DNA of 37,192 bases from Bradyrhizobium sp. SZCCT0231 (GTDB taxonomy: Bacteria > Pseudomonadota > Alphaproteobacteria > Rhizobiales > Xanthobacteraceae). Of this stretch, positions 17,796 through 26,381 are shown one piece after another. Positions within the stretch are counted from its first letter, which is position 1. Every line of letters starts with the position of its first letter. Made by a program: the position numbers and the translations under genes. The stretch is taken from contig NZ_JAFCKP010000031.1 of NCBI RefSeq assembly GCF_018130245.1, positions 1-37,192 on the forward strand, read 5' to 3'. The notes under the pieces are model-generated. The model had not been told where the DNA came from and made no database searches. It saw nothing but the letters and a program-made list of their open reading frames with translations.

Positions 17796-19439
17796 ATGAC
17801 CCAGCCGAGCTTTGCGACCCACGAGGTCTTCAATCAGTCGCCGCCGTTCGAGGACGTCGACCTGTTCGCCACGGACCGGCCGCTGGTCGAGGCGGTCAGG
17901 GCCAATGGCGGGGCTAAGGCGGAACGCGAGCTGTCGGAATTCGGCAGGCATTGGGGCTCGGCGGCGATGGCCGATCGCGGGCGCGTCGCGAACGAGAACA
18001 CGCCGAAGCTGCGCACCTTCGATGCCAAGGGTAATCGCCGCGACCAGGTCGAGTTTCACCCCTCGTATCACGAGCTGATGGCGCACAGTGCGCATGCGGG
18101 CGTACACAATTCGACGTGGACGGCGGATGGAAAACCTGCCGGCGATGCCGCCGAAGTCATTCGTGCCGCGAAATTCTATATCGCCGCGCAAGTCGAGACC
18201 GGCCACCTCTGTCCGATCACCATGACGCGCGCCGCCGTCGGTGCGCTGGCGATGCAGCCCGATCTGCTCGTGCGCGTGATGCCGGTGCTGTCGACCAGGA
18301 GCTACGATCCCAGCTTTGCGCCGTGGTGGCAGAAGCGCGGCATGACGCTCGGCATGGGCATGACCGAGAAGCAGGGCGGCACCGACGTGCGCGCCAACAT
18401 GACGCGCGCGGTGCGCGACGGGGACGGCTATCGCATCACCGGCCACAAATGGTTCATGTCGGCGCCGATGTGCGATGCGTTCCTGGTGCTGGCGCAGGTG
18501 GATGGCGGGCTGACCTGTTTCTTCATGCCGCGTTTTGCGCCGGATGGTTCGGTCAACGCCATCCAGTTCCAGCGGCTGAAGGACAAGCTCGGCAACCGCT
18601 CCAATGCCTCGTCCGAGGTCGAGTTCGTCGGCGCCTATGCAGAAAGGGTCGGCGAGGAGGGCAAGGGCATCCGCACCATCATCCAGATGGTGCAGCTGAC
18701 GCGGCAGGATTGCGCGATCGCTTCCGTCGGCCTGATGCGCTCGGGCCTCGCCCATGCGCTGCATCATGCACGGCACCGCAGCGTGTTCCAGAAGCATCTT
18801 GCCGACCAGCCCCTGATGCAGGCCGTGCTGTCGGACATGGCGCTGCATGTGGAGGCGAGCACAGCGCTGGTGATGCGGCTCTGCCGCGCCTTCGACCGCA
18901 CGCCCCACGATGCGGCGGAGGCTGCCTATATGCGGCTGCTGACGCCCGCGATCAAATACTGGACCTGCAAGAGCGCGCCGCCTTTCCTCTACGAGGCGAT
19001 GGAGTGCCTCGGTGGCAACGGCTATGTCGAGGACGGCATTTTGGCACGCCATTATCGCGAGTCGCCGGTCAATGCGATCTGGGAAGGCTCGGGCAACGTG
19101 ATGTGCCTCGACGTGCTCCGCGCGCTCTCGCGCGAGCCGGAGCCGGCAATGGCGGTGCTGCAATCGCTTGCGGCCGACACGAAGGGCCTGCCGGGGGCCG
19201 GTGAGGCGGTCGCGTTCATCGGCAAGACTTTTCGACGCGCCGACGGCGAGCGCGTCGCACGCCTTGCCGTCGAGAAGCTGGCATTGCTTGCCGCCGCCGC
19301 CGCGCTCAGCGGCGTGTCGCCGCACAATGCCGAATTGTTCGCGAGCACGCGCCTCGCGGCCAATCACGCCAGCATGTATGGCGCGGTCGAGCTCGACAGC
19401 GGCGAAGTGCGCGCGCTGCTGGAGCGGGCGCTGCCGTAA
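17796..19439 (+). CDS. aidB: AidB-like acyl-CoA dehydrogenase
   Basis: The 547-residue flavoprotein of the acyl-CoA dehydrogenase superfamily has the length of E. coli AidB (about 540). It has the AidB-type MTEKQGGTDVRAN motif, GHKWFMSAPMCDAF, and ECLGGNGYVED with the downstream ARHYRESPVNAIWEGSGN. AidB is part of the adaptive response to alkylating agents, and binds FAD and DNA; the physiological reaction is still debated. AGGAAAC is upstream of the ATG. It sits in the dipeptidase-CPBP run with no ada gene in the window. Confidence 0.9.
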   Translation: MTQPSFATHEVFNQSPPFEDVDLFATDRPLVEAVRANGGAKAERELSEFGRHWGSAAMADRGRVANENTPKLRTFDAKGNRRDQVEFHPSYHELMAHSAHAGVHNSTWTADGKPAGDAAEVIRAAKFYIAAQVETGHLCPITMTRAAVGALAMQPDLLVRVMPVLSTRSYDPSFAPWWQKRGMTLGMGMTEKQGGTDVRANMTRAVRDGDGYRITGHKWFMSAPMCDAFLVLAQVDGGLTCFFMPRFAPDGSVNAIQFQRLKDKLGNRSNASSEVEFVGAYAERVGEEGKGIRTIIQMVQLTRQDCAIASVGLMRSGLAHALHHARHRSVFQKHLADQPLMQAVLSDMALHVEASTALVMRLCRAFDRTPHDAAEAAYMRLLTPAIKYWTCKSAPPFLYEAMECLGGNGYVEDGILARHYRESPVNAIWEGSGNVMCLDVLRALSREPEPAMAVLQSLAADTKGLPGAGEAVAFIGKTFRRADGERVARLAVEKLALLAAAAALSGVSPHNAELFASTRLAANHASMYGAVELDSGEVRALLERALP

Positions 19440-19461
19440 CTCTCCCAACGAAAGCCTCCCG

Positions 19462-20232
19462 ATGGACTCCCTCAATCCTGATCATCCGCCTCTCGTCATG
19501 ACGCCAGCGGAGCACGCGCCACGTGTCTGGAAGTTCTGGGGCACGGCGCTGTGGGGCCTCGTCATCTTCGTCGCGATGTTCGTCGGGCAGATCGGCGCCG
19601 TCGTCCTGCTGGCGGCGCAGCGCGGTCTTCCCATGGACCTCGCCTCGCTTCAGCTCATCGGCCGTGAGCCGCAGACGCTCGCGCTCTCGGTCATCATGGG
19701 CCTGCCGGCGACGCTGGCCGCGGTCTGGCTGGCCATTCGCATCAAGAAGGCGTCCTTCGTCGACTATCTCGCGCTGCATTGGCCGTCCTGGAAGCAGCTG
19801 CTGTTCGGCGCCGTCGGCCTCATCCTGATCGTGCTGGTCTGGGAGACGATGTCGCGCGCGCTCGGCCGCGAGGCGACGCCGGGATTCATGACCGATCTGT
19901 TGAAATCGGGACGCGACAAGGGTGCTGCGCTGTCGCTTCTGTTCGCCTTCAGCGTGGCCGCGCCGATGTCGGAAGAGATTCTGGCGCGGGGCTTCCTCTA
20001 TCGCGGCTGGTCGGCGAGCTTCCTGCGGGTATCAGGCGCGATCCTGCTGTCGTCGCTGATCTGGACAATCGTGCACCTGCAATACGACATCTACTTCCTC
20101 GCCGAGGTCTTCAGCATCGGCCTGTGGTTCGGCTACATGCGCTATCGCTCCGGCTCGCTGTGGCTCACCATCGTGCTGCATGCGCTGAACAATCTGACCG
20201 CGGTGGTGCTGACGATGTGGCTGGGCGCATAG
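19462..20232 (+). CDS. CPBP family intramembrane glutamic protease
   Basis: The multi-pass membrane protein of 256 residues belongs to the CAAX protease and bacteriocin-processing (Abi) family. Motif 1 is SEEILARGFLYRGW (EExxxR), motif 2 is IWTIVHLQYD and the third histidine is in VLHALNNLT. The family cleaves prenylated or other membrane substrates, and roles include bacteriocin immunity. The ATG at 19462 is 22 bases after aidB. A related gene follows after seven bases. Confidence 0.93.
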   Translation: MDSLNPDHPPLVMTPAEHAPRVWKFWGTALWGLVIFVAMFVGQIGAVVLLAAQRGLPMDLASLQLIGREPQTLALSVIMGLPATLAAVWLAIRIKKASFVDYLALHWPSWKQLLFGAVGLILIVLVWETMSRALGREATPGFMTDLLKSGRDKGAALSLLFAFSVAAPMSEEILARGFLYRGWSASFLRVSGAILLSSLIWTIVHLQYDIYFLAEVFSIGLWFGYMRYRSGSLWLTIVLHALNNLTAVVLTMWLGA

Positions 20233-20239
20233 CACGCGG

Positions 20240-20995
20240 ATGTCGGACCTCGAAAAGGCTTCCCCATCGGCATCGGCTTCCGTGCCGCGGCCTCGTACCT
20301 GGGACTTCATGGAGACGCTGTTCGTCGAGTTGGTTGCCGACGGCGCGTTCATGCTGACCGGCGGCCTTGCAGTAAGCCTGTTGCTGGTAATGTCCGGGGA
20401 AACCAGCAGTTTGTTGGTGACGGACTTCGAAGCGATATGGCGGCAACCTCGCTTGCACGCTGCCAGCACGATCCTTGGAGCGCCGGCCTTGATCGCGGTG
20501 TTGTGGATCGCGGTCAGAATGGCCGGTCGAGGTTTCGCCCAATATCTGGCTCTGAACTGGCCCACCCGAGATGAAGTGGTGATCGCCCTTGGCGTCGTCA
20601 TCGTCTTTCTGACGATCGAAGCTTTCGTAACGATCGGGCTCGGCATGGCGAGACCTCAGACCGGCCCGGCCTTCGTTGTTGGAGGTGCGATAGGACTGGC
20701 GACATGGGCGGTAGCGGCTTGTGTGGTAGGCCCAGTCCTGGAGGAGTTCGTCTTCCGCGGCTTTATGTTTCGAGGATGGTCCCAGGCGGTGGGGCCCACT
20801 GCTGCGATCGTGCTGACGTCGGCATTGTGGGCGATCGAGCACAGCCAGTACGGTTGGTATGAGCGCTCATGGATCTTCGCCACAGGGCTCGTCCTCGGCT
20901 ACTTTCGCTATCGCACCAATTCCACCTGGTTGGCCGTCGTGACTCATTCAGCCATCAATACCGTCGTCCTGTTCCTGAGCGGGCCGTACGTCTAG
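20240..20995 (+). CDS. CPBP family intramembrane protease, tandem paralogue
   Basis: The 251-residue membrane protein has the same active-site pattern as its neighbour: EEFVFRGFMFRGW, WAIEHSQYGWYE and VTHSAINTVV. Overall identity to the first copy is low outside the motifs, so the duplication is old or the two were recruited separately. Codon use has slightly more A/T in the middle part than neighbouring genes. Its last four bases overlap the end of the convergent AEC transporter gene. Confidence 0.92.
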   Translation: MSDLEKASPSASASVPRPRTWDFMETLFVELVADGAFMLTGGLAVSLLLVMSGETSSLLVTDFEAIWRQPRLHAASTILGAPALIAVLWIAVRMAGRGFAQYLALNWPTRDEVVIALGVVIVFLTIEAFVTIGLGMARPQTGPAFVVGGAIGLATWAVAACVVGPVLEEFVFRGFMFRGWSQAVGPTAAIVLTSALWAIEHSQYGWYERSWIFATGLVLGYFRYRTNSTWLAVVTHSAINTVVLFLSGPYV

Positions 20996-21924
20996 CCTCC
21001 GCTAGCCGCCAGCGCGATCGCCGTCGGCATCGTGATCGCCGCAAAGATCGTCTGCAGCGTGATGATCTGCGCCAGCAGCGGCGCGTCGCCGCCCATCTGG
21101 CGGGCGAGGACATAGGCGCTCGAGGAGGTCGGCACCGCCGAGCAGATCGCAACGATCGCCAGGCTCTCGCCCGACAGGCCGAACCAGACGGCAAGCGCGA
21201 GGGCGAGTGCAGGCATCAGCACCAGCTTGAAGGCGACGCCGATCGCAGCGGCAGCGCTCGGACGCAGCAGACCTTCCAGATGCAGCCCCGCGCCGGTGAC
21301 GAGCAGGCCGATGGCGAGCGAGGAACGGCTGAGCGCGTCGGCAACCTCATGCCAGAGCTTTGGCAGCGGCAGGTGGGTGACATTGATGAAGAGGCCGATC
21401 GCGCAGGCCCAGATCAGGGGATTGCGCACCAACGTCATGACGATGGCGCGGCCGGACTGCTTCTCGGGCGATGCGTAATGGGCGAGCACCGCGACGCTGA
21501 ACACGTTGACCAGCGGAATGATCGCGACCATCGCCACCGAGGCGAGCGCCAGTCCGACGTCGCCGAACATGTTGGCGGCCACCGACAGCCCGACGAAGGT
21601 CTGCCAGCGCGTCGCGCCCTGGAAGATCGAGGTGAAGGCGGGGCCGTCGATACCGAGCCGCGAAAGGGCGGGGCGCAGCATGAGGCACAGCAGCGACATC
21701 GCCAGCGCCGACAGCAGCAGCGCGCCGCCGACGCCGGCGACCGGCACCTTGGAGAGGTCCGCCTTCACCAGCGTCTGGATCAGAAGCATCGGGAACAGCA
21801 CGAAATAGGTCAGCCGCTCCAGCCCGTGCCATTGGGTGTCGAGCCGCATCAGGCTGCGCTTGAGCACGACGCCGAGAACGATGAGGATGAAGACCGGCAG
21901 CAGCGCCGCGATGACGACGGCCAT
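20992..21924 (-). CDS. AEC (auxin efflux carrier) family transporter
   Basis: The 310-residue protein has about ten hydrophobic segments in two halves, beginning IAALLPVFILIVLGVVLKR, with the family's NPLIWACAIGL segment mid-protein and a C-terminal AVPTSSSAYVLARQMGGD motif typical of bacterial AEC (MdcF/YfdV-like) permeases. Bacterial relatives move malonate, malate or other organic anions; the substrate is not predictable here. The gap to ruvX upstream is only three bases, so the two are probably co-transcribed. Confidence 0.92.
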   Translation of the reverse strand: MAVVIAALLPVFILIVLGVVLKRSLMRLDTQWHGLERLTYFVLFPMLLIQTLVKADLSKVPVAGVGGALLLSALAMSLLCLMLRPALSRLGIDGPAFTSIFQGATRWQTFVGLSVAANMFGDVGLALASVAMVAIIPLVNVFSVAVLAHYASPEKQSGRAIVMTLVRNPLIWACAIGLFINVTHLPLPKLWHEVADALSRSSLAIGLLVTGAGLHLEGLLRPSAAAAIGVAFKLVLMPALALALAVWFGLSGESLAIVAICSAVPTSSSAYVLARQMGGDAPLLAQIITLQTIFAAITMPTAIALAASGG

Positions 21925-21927
21925 GGA

Positions 21928-22419
21928 TCAGTCGATCCCCGGGCTGGCGCGAAGATTGGCGAGGCGATCGAGCGCGCCTTGCAGGATGAAGATCGCGGCG
22001 TGCTCGTCGATCACCTCGGCGCGCTTGGCGCGGCTGACGTCCATGCCGATCAGCTCGCGCTCGACCGCCGCGGTCGAGAGGCGCTCGTCCCAGAGACCGA
22101 TGGGAAGCGCGGTCAGGCCGGCAAGGTTGCGCGCGAAGGCGCGGGTGGATTGCGCGCGCGGGCCCTCGCTGCCGTCCATGTTGATGGGCAGGCCGAGCAC
22201 GAAGCCGGCCGCCTTGCGCTCGGCCGCGATCGCGAGAAGACGGGCGGCGTCCTGCTTGAACGCCTTGCGGGAGATGGTCTCGACGCCGGTCGCAAGCCGA
22301 CGATCGGGGTCGGACACGGCAACGCCGATGGTCTTGGTACCGAGATCGAGCCCGACCAGCGCGCCGCGCGCGGGCCAGTGGGTTGCAGCTTCGACGAGAG
22401 GCAGGATAAGAGCCAGCAT
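21928..22419 (-). CDS. ruvX: Putative pre-16S rRNA nuclease / Holliday junction resolvase-like YqgF
   Basis: The RNase H-like protein of 163 residues from the ATG at 22419 (169 from a GTG at 22437) shows the YqgF motifs [40 protein letters not shown] and DEHAA with the acidic residues of the active site. The family completes 16S rRNA 5' maturation. It is followed directly by the AEC transporter gene and is divergent from a small membrane protein gene. Confidence 0.96.
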   Translation of the reverse strand: MLALILPLVEAATHWPARGALVGLDLGTKTIGVAVSDPDRRLATGVETISRKAFKQDAARLLAIAAERKAAGFVLGLPINMDGSEGPRAQSTRAFARNLAGLTALPIGLWDERLSTAAVERELIGMDVSRAKRAEVIDEHAAIFILQGALDRLANLRASPGID

Positions 22420-22465
22420 GGCGTTAGCGCATATCACGCGTCACGCTGCGGAGTGAACCCGGAAC

Positions 22466-22678
22466 ATGGATGCGCTGACACTATTCGGCCTGTTCGCCGT
22501 CACGGCGATGCTGGTCACTTACGCCCTGGAGGATCGCAGCCACTGGTTCGTGCTGCTGTTCGCCGCATCCTGCGCGCTCGGCTCGGCCTATGGCTTTCTC
22601 CAGGGCGCCTGGCCGTTCGGTCTGGTCGAAGCGATCTGGGCGATCGTGGCGCTGCGGCGGTGGTACCTGAAGCCGTAG
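22466..22678 (+). CDS. Small hydrophobic membrane protein, 70 aa
   Basis: Two or three hydrophobic segments (residues about 4-20, 27-45, 49-63) with ALEDRSHW between the first two. It has the look of the small conserved membrane proteins found beside ruvX in this group. No function is known. GAACCCGGAAC upstream gives only a weak ribosome site. Confidence 0.75.
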   Translation: MDALTLFGLFAVTAMLVTYALEDRSHWFVLLFAASCALGSAYGFLQGAWPFGLVEAIWAIVALRRWYLKP

Positions 22679-22736
22679 ATCGTCCGGCGGCCGCAAGCCG
22701 CGCGCGAAATCGTGATGCCCAGCTGCATCGATCAAT

Positions 22737-22752
22737 TGTGAGAAATCTCACA
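22737..22752. promoter_or_regulatory. 16-bp palindrome, candidate operator for the protease-nuclease gene
   Basis: TGTGAGA-AA-TCTCACA, a perfect 7-bp inverted repeat with a two-base spacer, lies 200 bases before the protease-nuclease gene. The rest of the 275-base gap holds an A/T-rich patch (TATATA near 22804, then TCTAAA) that could be the -10. The arms are too short and close for a terminator and look like a repressor or activator site. Confidence 0.45.
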
Positions 22753-22953
22753 CTGGTGAGGTTGCAGACCATGGCATGATGCCGCGTGGTTGCGTGGCAG
22801 TAGATATATAGGTCTAAAGTAGTGTCGGGTGCATGCCCCCGATTTCCGGAACGATCGGCAGCGACCGGCAGTCCGGCCCGCGCTGCAACTTGGCGTCAAT
22901 TTTTTGGGGCGCCGACCACGTCCAATATTCGCCCAGCCATTTGAGAGGTCATG

Positions 22954-25161
22954 ATGCTCATCAAGCCAAGCCTGATCGCGGGCTCAGAAAGGCGATTCAA
23001 GCAAGCCGAGTTCTCACCCGATGCCCTGAACCGGAAATTGGGCGACGGCCCGATCGAGCTGTCCGCTGAAAAGATACGCCAGCGCCAGCGCCAGCTCCTG
23101 GCCGAGACGCAGGACGTGCAAGCGGCCGAGACCGGCCTGGAGCGGATCCTCCAGGGCAACGATCTCGACAGCATCAACTATCTCGCCAAGGGGGCGGCCG
23201 CCTCGCGCTCGGTCTGCCGCATTCAGCTCAGGGATCTCAAGTCGAATCTGCTCGGCTATGGCTCGGGCTTTCTGATCGGGCCCGGCCTGCTGCTGACGAA
23301 CCATCATGTCTTCGGCAAGCCGGCCGATGCAGCCAATTCGATCGCCGATTTCAATTACGAATTGGACGTTTCGGGACAGGAGCGTGTGCCGGTGCGGTTC
23401 GGATTCGAGCCCGGTAAATTCTTCTACACCAATGACAGGCTGGATTTCTCGATCGTTGCGGTGGCGCCGACCTCGCTGTCAGGCCACGAGGAGCTCGAGG
23501 ATTGGGGATGGCTGCCGCTGAGCGGCGCGCCCGGCAAGGCAGACCCCGGCGAGTACCTCACCATCATCCAGCATCCCAGCGGGCAGATGAAGCAGGTCTG
23601 CGTCCGCGAGAACAAGCTGCTCAAATATGTCGGCGACTTCCTCTGGTACAACACCGATACGACGGCCGGATCGTCGGGCTCGCCGGCGTTCAACCGCTTC
23701 TGGCAGGTGGTCGCGCTGCACCACAGTGGCGTTCCCCGGAAGGATCCGCAGGGCCGCACCCTGACGAAGGACGGCAAGGTGTGGAAGCCGTCGATGGACG
23801 AATCCCAGATCGACTGGATCGCCAACGAAGGCATCCGGATCAGCGCGATCATCGCCGATCTCAAGGTTGCCGTTGGTTCTCATCCCTTGATCAGGCCGGT
23901 GCTCGACGAGGAGGAGCCGCCGATCCGGGACGAGGTCGCGAAAGTCCGGCCGCCGGCCGTCGCGCCTCCTTTCGGCGCCAATGCCTGGGTCGAGCAATCC
24001 CTCGACGGGACCTCGCTCGTGGTTCCGGTCCGCGTGCCATTGCCGATGTTCAGGCGAGAAATTCCGATGGCTCCGCTCGCGCCCGTGCCGGGCCCGGCAG
24101 AGGGCAACGGAAAGGCGCCGAACGGCGGCAAGCCTTTGATCACCCCACCGGCCGGCCTCTTGCCTCACATCAGTGCGAAGAACGGCCTGCCGATGGAGGC
24201 CGTGCATATCGATCAGAGCACGCTGAAATCGCGTCCCGGGTACAAGGCAAATTTTCTGGGCACCGGCAAGTTCTCGGTCCCGTTGCCGAAGATTCCGGCC
24301 GGCCTCAAGTCGCGAACCGCGATGCTCAAGGGAAGCTCCAAGCAGTCGGAGCTGAAATATTTCAACTACAGCGCCGTCATGAACAAGGAGCGCAGGCTCG
24401 CCTTCTTCAGTTGTGTCAATATCGACGGCGGCAAGCAGCAGGACGTCGGCAAGCGGGAAGGCGATTCCTGGCTGCGCGATCCACGCATCGACGACGATGC
24501 CCAGATCGGCGATGAGTTCTACCGCAAGCAGGCCACTTTCGAGGCGGACCGCAGCAAGAATCCGTTCGACCGCGGTCATCTCGTGCGCCGCCTGGATGCA
24601 ACCTGGGGCGAGACCGTCGCCGCGGCCAAGCAGCATGGCGACGATTCCTTCCATTTCACCAACTGTTCGCCGCAGTTCTTTTCGTTCAACCAAGGCAAGC
24701 AGCTCTGGGCGGGATTGGAAGATTATACGCGCGATGTCCTGCTCGAGGGCGAGGAGAAGGGCATCGTCATGAATGGCCCGGTGTTCGACGGACCGGATGC
24801 CGACGGATCCGATCTGCCCAATCCGGCCGGCCGGCCGCACAAGGATCCGAGCTTCGGCGGCGTTCAAATCCCGAAATATTTCTGGAAGATACTGATCCGC
24901 CGCAACGACGAAGACGATGCTCTCAGGGCGGCGGCGTTCCTGATGAGCCAGCGAAAGCAGGTCATGGAGATCGACCGCATCCAGGAGGCGGATCTGCTCG
25001 AGCGGATGTCCGAGGAGGACGTCAGCGTCTTCCAGGTCTCGATCGCGGACCTCGCGAAATTGACCAAGCTCGACTTCGGCAATCTCGCCGACGCGGACTC
25101 GCACGAGGCGACCTCGGTCGGCCCGCGGCGGATCGAAACCTATGAGGATATTCGGATCTGA
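22954..25161 (+). CDS. Fusion of trypsin-like serine protease and DRGH (NUC1/EndoG-like) nuclease
   Basis: The 735-residue protein has no signal peptide. Numbering is from the first ATG at 22951; the second ATG at 22954 is preferred because AGAGG is five bases upstream. Residues 1-85 are charged and helical. The protease (about 85-310) has TNHHVF with H119, DFSIV with D165 and TAGSSGSPAFN with S242, in the V8/HtrA style. A Pro-rich linker spans about 310-410. The nuclease (about 460-700) has DRGH (H543), FTNCSPQ (N571) and SFNQGKQLWAGLE, the metal and catalytic sites of NUC1 endonucleases. It stands alone between a small membrane protein and a convergent gene. The role is unknown; a proteolytically gated toxic nuclease is inference. 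Confidence 0.93.
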   Translation: MLIKPSLIAGSERRFKQAEFSPDALNRKLGDGPIELSAEKIRQRQRQLLAETQDVQAAETGLERILQGNDLDSINYLAKGAAASRSVCRIQLRDLKSNLLGYGSGFLIGPGLLLTNHHVFGKPADAANSIADFNYELDVSGQERVPVRFGFEPGKFFYTNDRLDFSIVAVAPTSLSGHEELEDWGWLPLSGAPGKADPGEYLTIIQHPSGQMKQVCVRENKLLKYVGDFLWYNTDTTAGSSGSPAFNRFWQVVALHHSGVPRKDPQGRTLTKDGKVWKPSMDESQIDWIANEGIRISAIIADLKVAVGSHPLIRPVLDEEEPPIRDEVAKVRPPAVAPPFGANAWVEQSLDGTSLVVPVRVPLPMFRREIPMAPLAPVPGPAEGNGKAPNGGKPLITPPAGLLPHISAKNGLPMEAVHIDQSTLKSRPGYKANFLGTGKFSVPLPKIPAGLKSRTAMLKGSSKQSELKYFNYSAVMNKERRLAFFSCVNIDGGKQQDVGKREGDSWLRDPRIDDDAQIGDEFYRKQATFEADRSKNPFDRGHLVRRLDATWGETVAAAKQHGDDSFHFTNCSPQFFSFNQGKQLWAGLEDYTRDVLLEGEEKGIVMNGPVFDGPDADGSDLPNPAGRPHKDPSFGGVQIPKYFWKILIRRNDEDDALRAAAFLMSQRKQVMEIDRIQEADLLERMSEEDVSVFQVSIADLAKLTKLDFGNLADADSHEATSVGPRRIETYEDIRI

Positions 25162-25167
25162 AGAGCG

Positions 25168-25223
25168 GGTCGGGTGAGGGCAGCGGTGAGCTGCAAGGAA
25201 GCACCGCAAGACCTCACCCGACC
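25168..25223. terminator. Bidirectional hairpin terminator
   Basis: Perfect 12-bp inverted repeat GGTCGGGTGAGG / CCTCACCCGACC, with an inner GCGGTG/CACCGC stem, starting seven bases after the protease-nuclease stop and ending about 24 bases before the convergent cyclase stop. There is no long T tract. Confidence 0.7.
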
Positions 25224-25246
25224 TTGGTCCTGGCCCGTCTCGGGCG

Positions 25247-26182
25247 TCAGCGGATCGCGATCGGGTTGATCATCGCCTGCACGCCGCCGGTCCAGCGCGG
25301 CTGTCCCAGCACGAACAGGAATTCGTAGCCCTTGTCTCTGGCGAGCGCGGCGGTGTCCATGTTTTCGAGGATGTAGGTCCCGTTCATCGCGAGCAGGATC
25401 TGGTGCACCTCGAACACGTTCTTGGATTCGAACGGCAGCACCTCGAGTCCCCAGGTGTCGGCACCGACCGCGACGACGCCCTTGCCGGTCAAATACTTCG
25501 CGCCTTCGACGCCGAGCCCGGGCTCGCCGGCCGAATAGCGCTTGTCGTCCTTGCCGATCAGGCTGAGCCAGCCGGTGTGGAAGATGACGACGTCGCCCTG
25601 GCGGATCTCGACGTTCTGCTGCTTGGCGGCTTCCTCGATCTCCTTGACGTTGAAGGCGGTACCTTCCTTCACCACGTCGGTCTTGAAATAGGCGGCCATG
25701 TCGAGCAGCACGCCGCGGGTGACCATCGGCGGTACCTTCTCGATGCCGAGCTTCTTCAGCCCGTTGGGATCGGCGAAATCGGCGAGCTTGTTGCCGTTGT
25801 AATAGACGTGCTCGACGCCGAGATGGCCGAGCCCGTCGAGCTGGCTGCCGATGCCGACCCAGCTGTCGAGGATGTCGTCGTTATAGGTCGCCTTGTTGGG
25901 GCCGAGACCGGGACTGCCGGCCTGTCCGGGCTGCACGATGGTCAGCTTGAACGCGCGCGGTGGATAGGCCGGCGTCTGCGGCGTAACGGGAATGCCGAGG
26001 GCATAGGTCTTGCCGGTCTTCACAAGCGACGCCGCCTTCAACACCAGCTCGGGCGTCATGTAATTGGCGGCACCGACCTCGTCGTTCGGCCCCCATTTCG
26101 ACTTGGTCCAGTCTTGGGCGCTTGCAGTTCCTGATATCGCCGACAACGCGGCGACACAGCACAACACGAGCGTATTGCGCAT
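25247..26182 (-). CDS. Secreted cyclase-family (PF04199-like) metal hydrolase
   Basis: The 311-residue protein has a signal peptide ending near SGTASA (residue 22). Family landmarks are SQLDGLGHLG, the counterpart of the HGTHxDxxxH metal motif with the first histidines replaced as in the SQLD subgroup, GDVVIFHTGW and VGADTWGLEVLPF. Relatives include kynurenine formamidase and isatin hydrolase; the substrate here is unknown. GGGAGGA lies six bases before the ATG at 26182. Periplasmic location is inferred from the signal peptide. Confidence 0.88.
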   Translation of the reverse strand: MRNTLVLCCVAALSAISGTASAQDWTKSKWGPNDEVGAANYMTPELVLKAASLVKTGKTYALGIPVTPQTPAYPPRAFKLTIVQPGQAGSPGLGPNKATYNDDILDSWVGIGSQLDGLGHLGVEHVYYNGNKLADFADPNGLKKLGIEKVPPMVTRGVLLDMAAYFKTDVVKEGTAFNVKEIEEAAKQQNVEIRQGDVVIFHTGWLSLIGKDDKRYSAGEPGLGVEGAKYLTGKGVVAVGADTWGLEVLPFESKNVFEVHQILLAMNGTYILENMDTAALARDKGYEFLFVLGQPRWTGGVQAMINPIAIR

Positions 26183-26295
26183 CAATAGTCCTCCCAATGT
26201 TTTCTGCCGATGTTTGGCTTCGTTATGGTTTCGCGCTGGCCAGTCGCTCATCCTAACGTAGAACGAGCGCGGGCTTCAAAGCTTTTCGAAGTGCT

Positions 26296-26320
26296 GCGCT
26301 GCGATGGCAGAACGCAGCGC
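26296..26320 (-). terminator. Hairpin between lysR and the cyclase gene
   Basis: Perfect 8-bp inverted repeat GCGCTGCG-N9-CGCAGCGC, 62 bases past the end of the leftward lysR gene and 114 bases upstream of the cyclase start. It probably ends the lysR transcript; no T tract follows. Confidence 0.4.
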
Positions 26321-26381
26321 GGGTTGATTCAAACGCGATCAATTTGTGACGAATTTCGTGACGTGGAACGTTCGCGCTGCG

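Noticed and set aside
17742-19475. 577-codon minus-strand open frame opposite aidB
   Set aside because: Shadow of the AidB-like gene; His/Arg/Ala-rich and unlike any family.
20869-22779. 636-codon plus-strand open frame across the AEC transporter and ruvX
   Set aside because: Arg/Gln/Asp-rich shadow frame that covers several real genes on both strands and has no domain.
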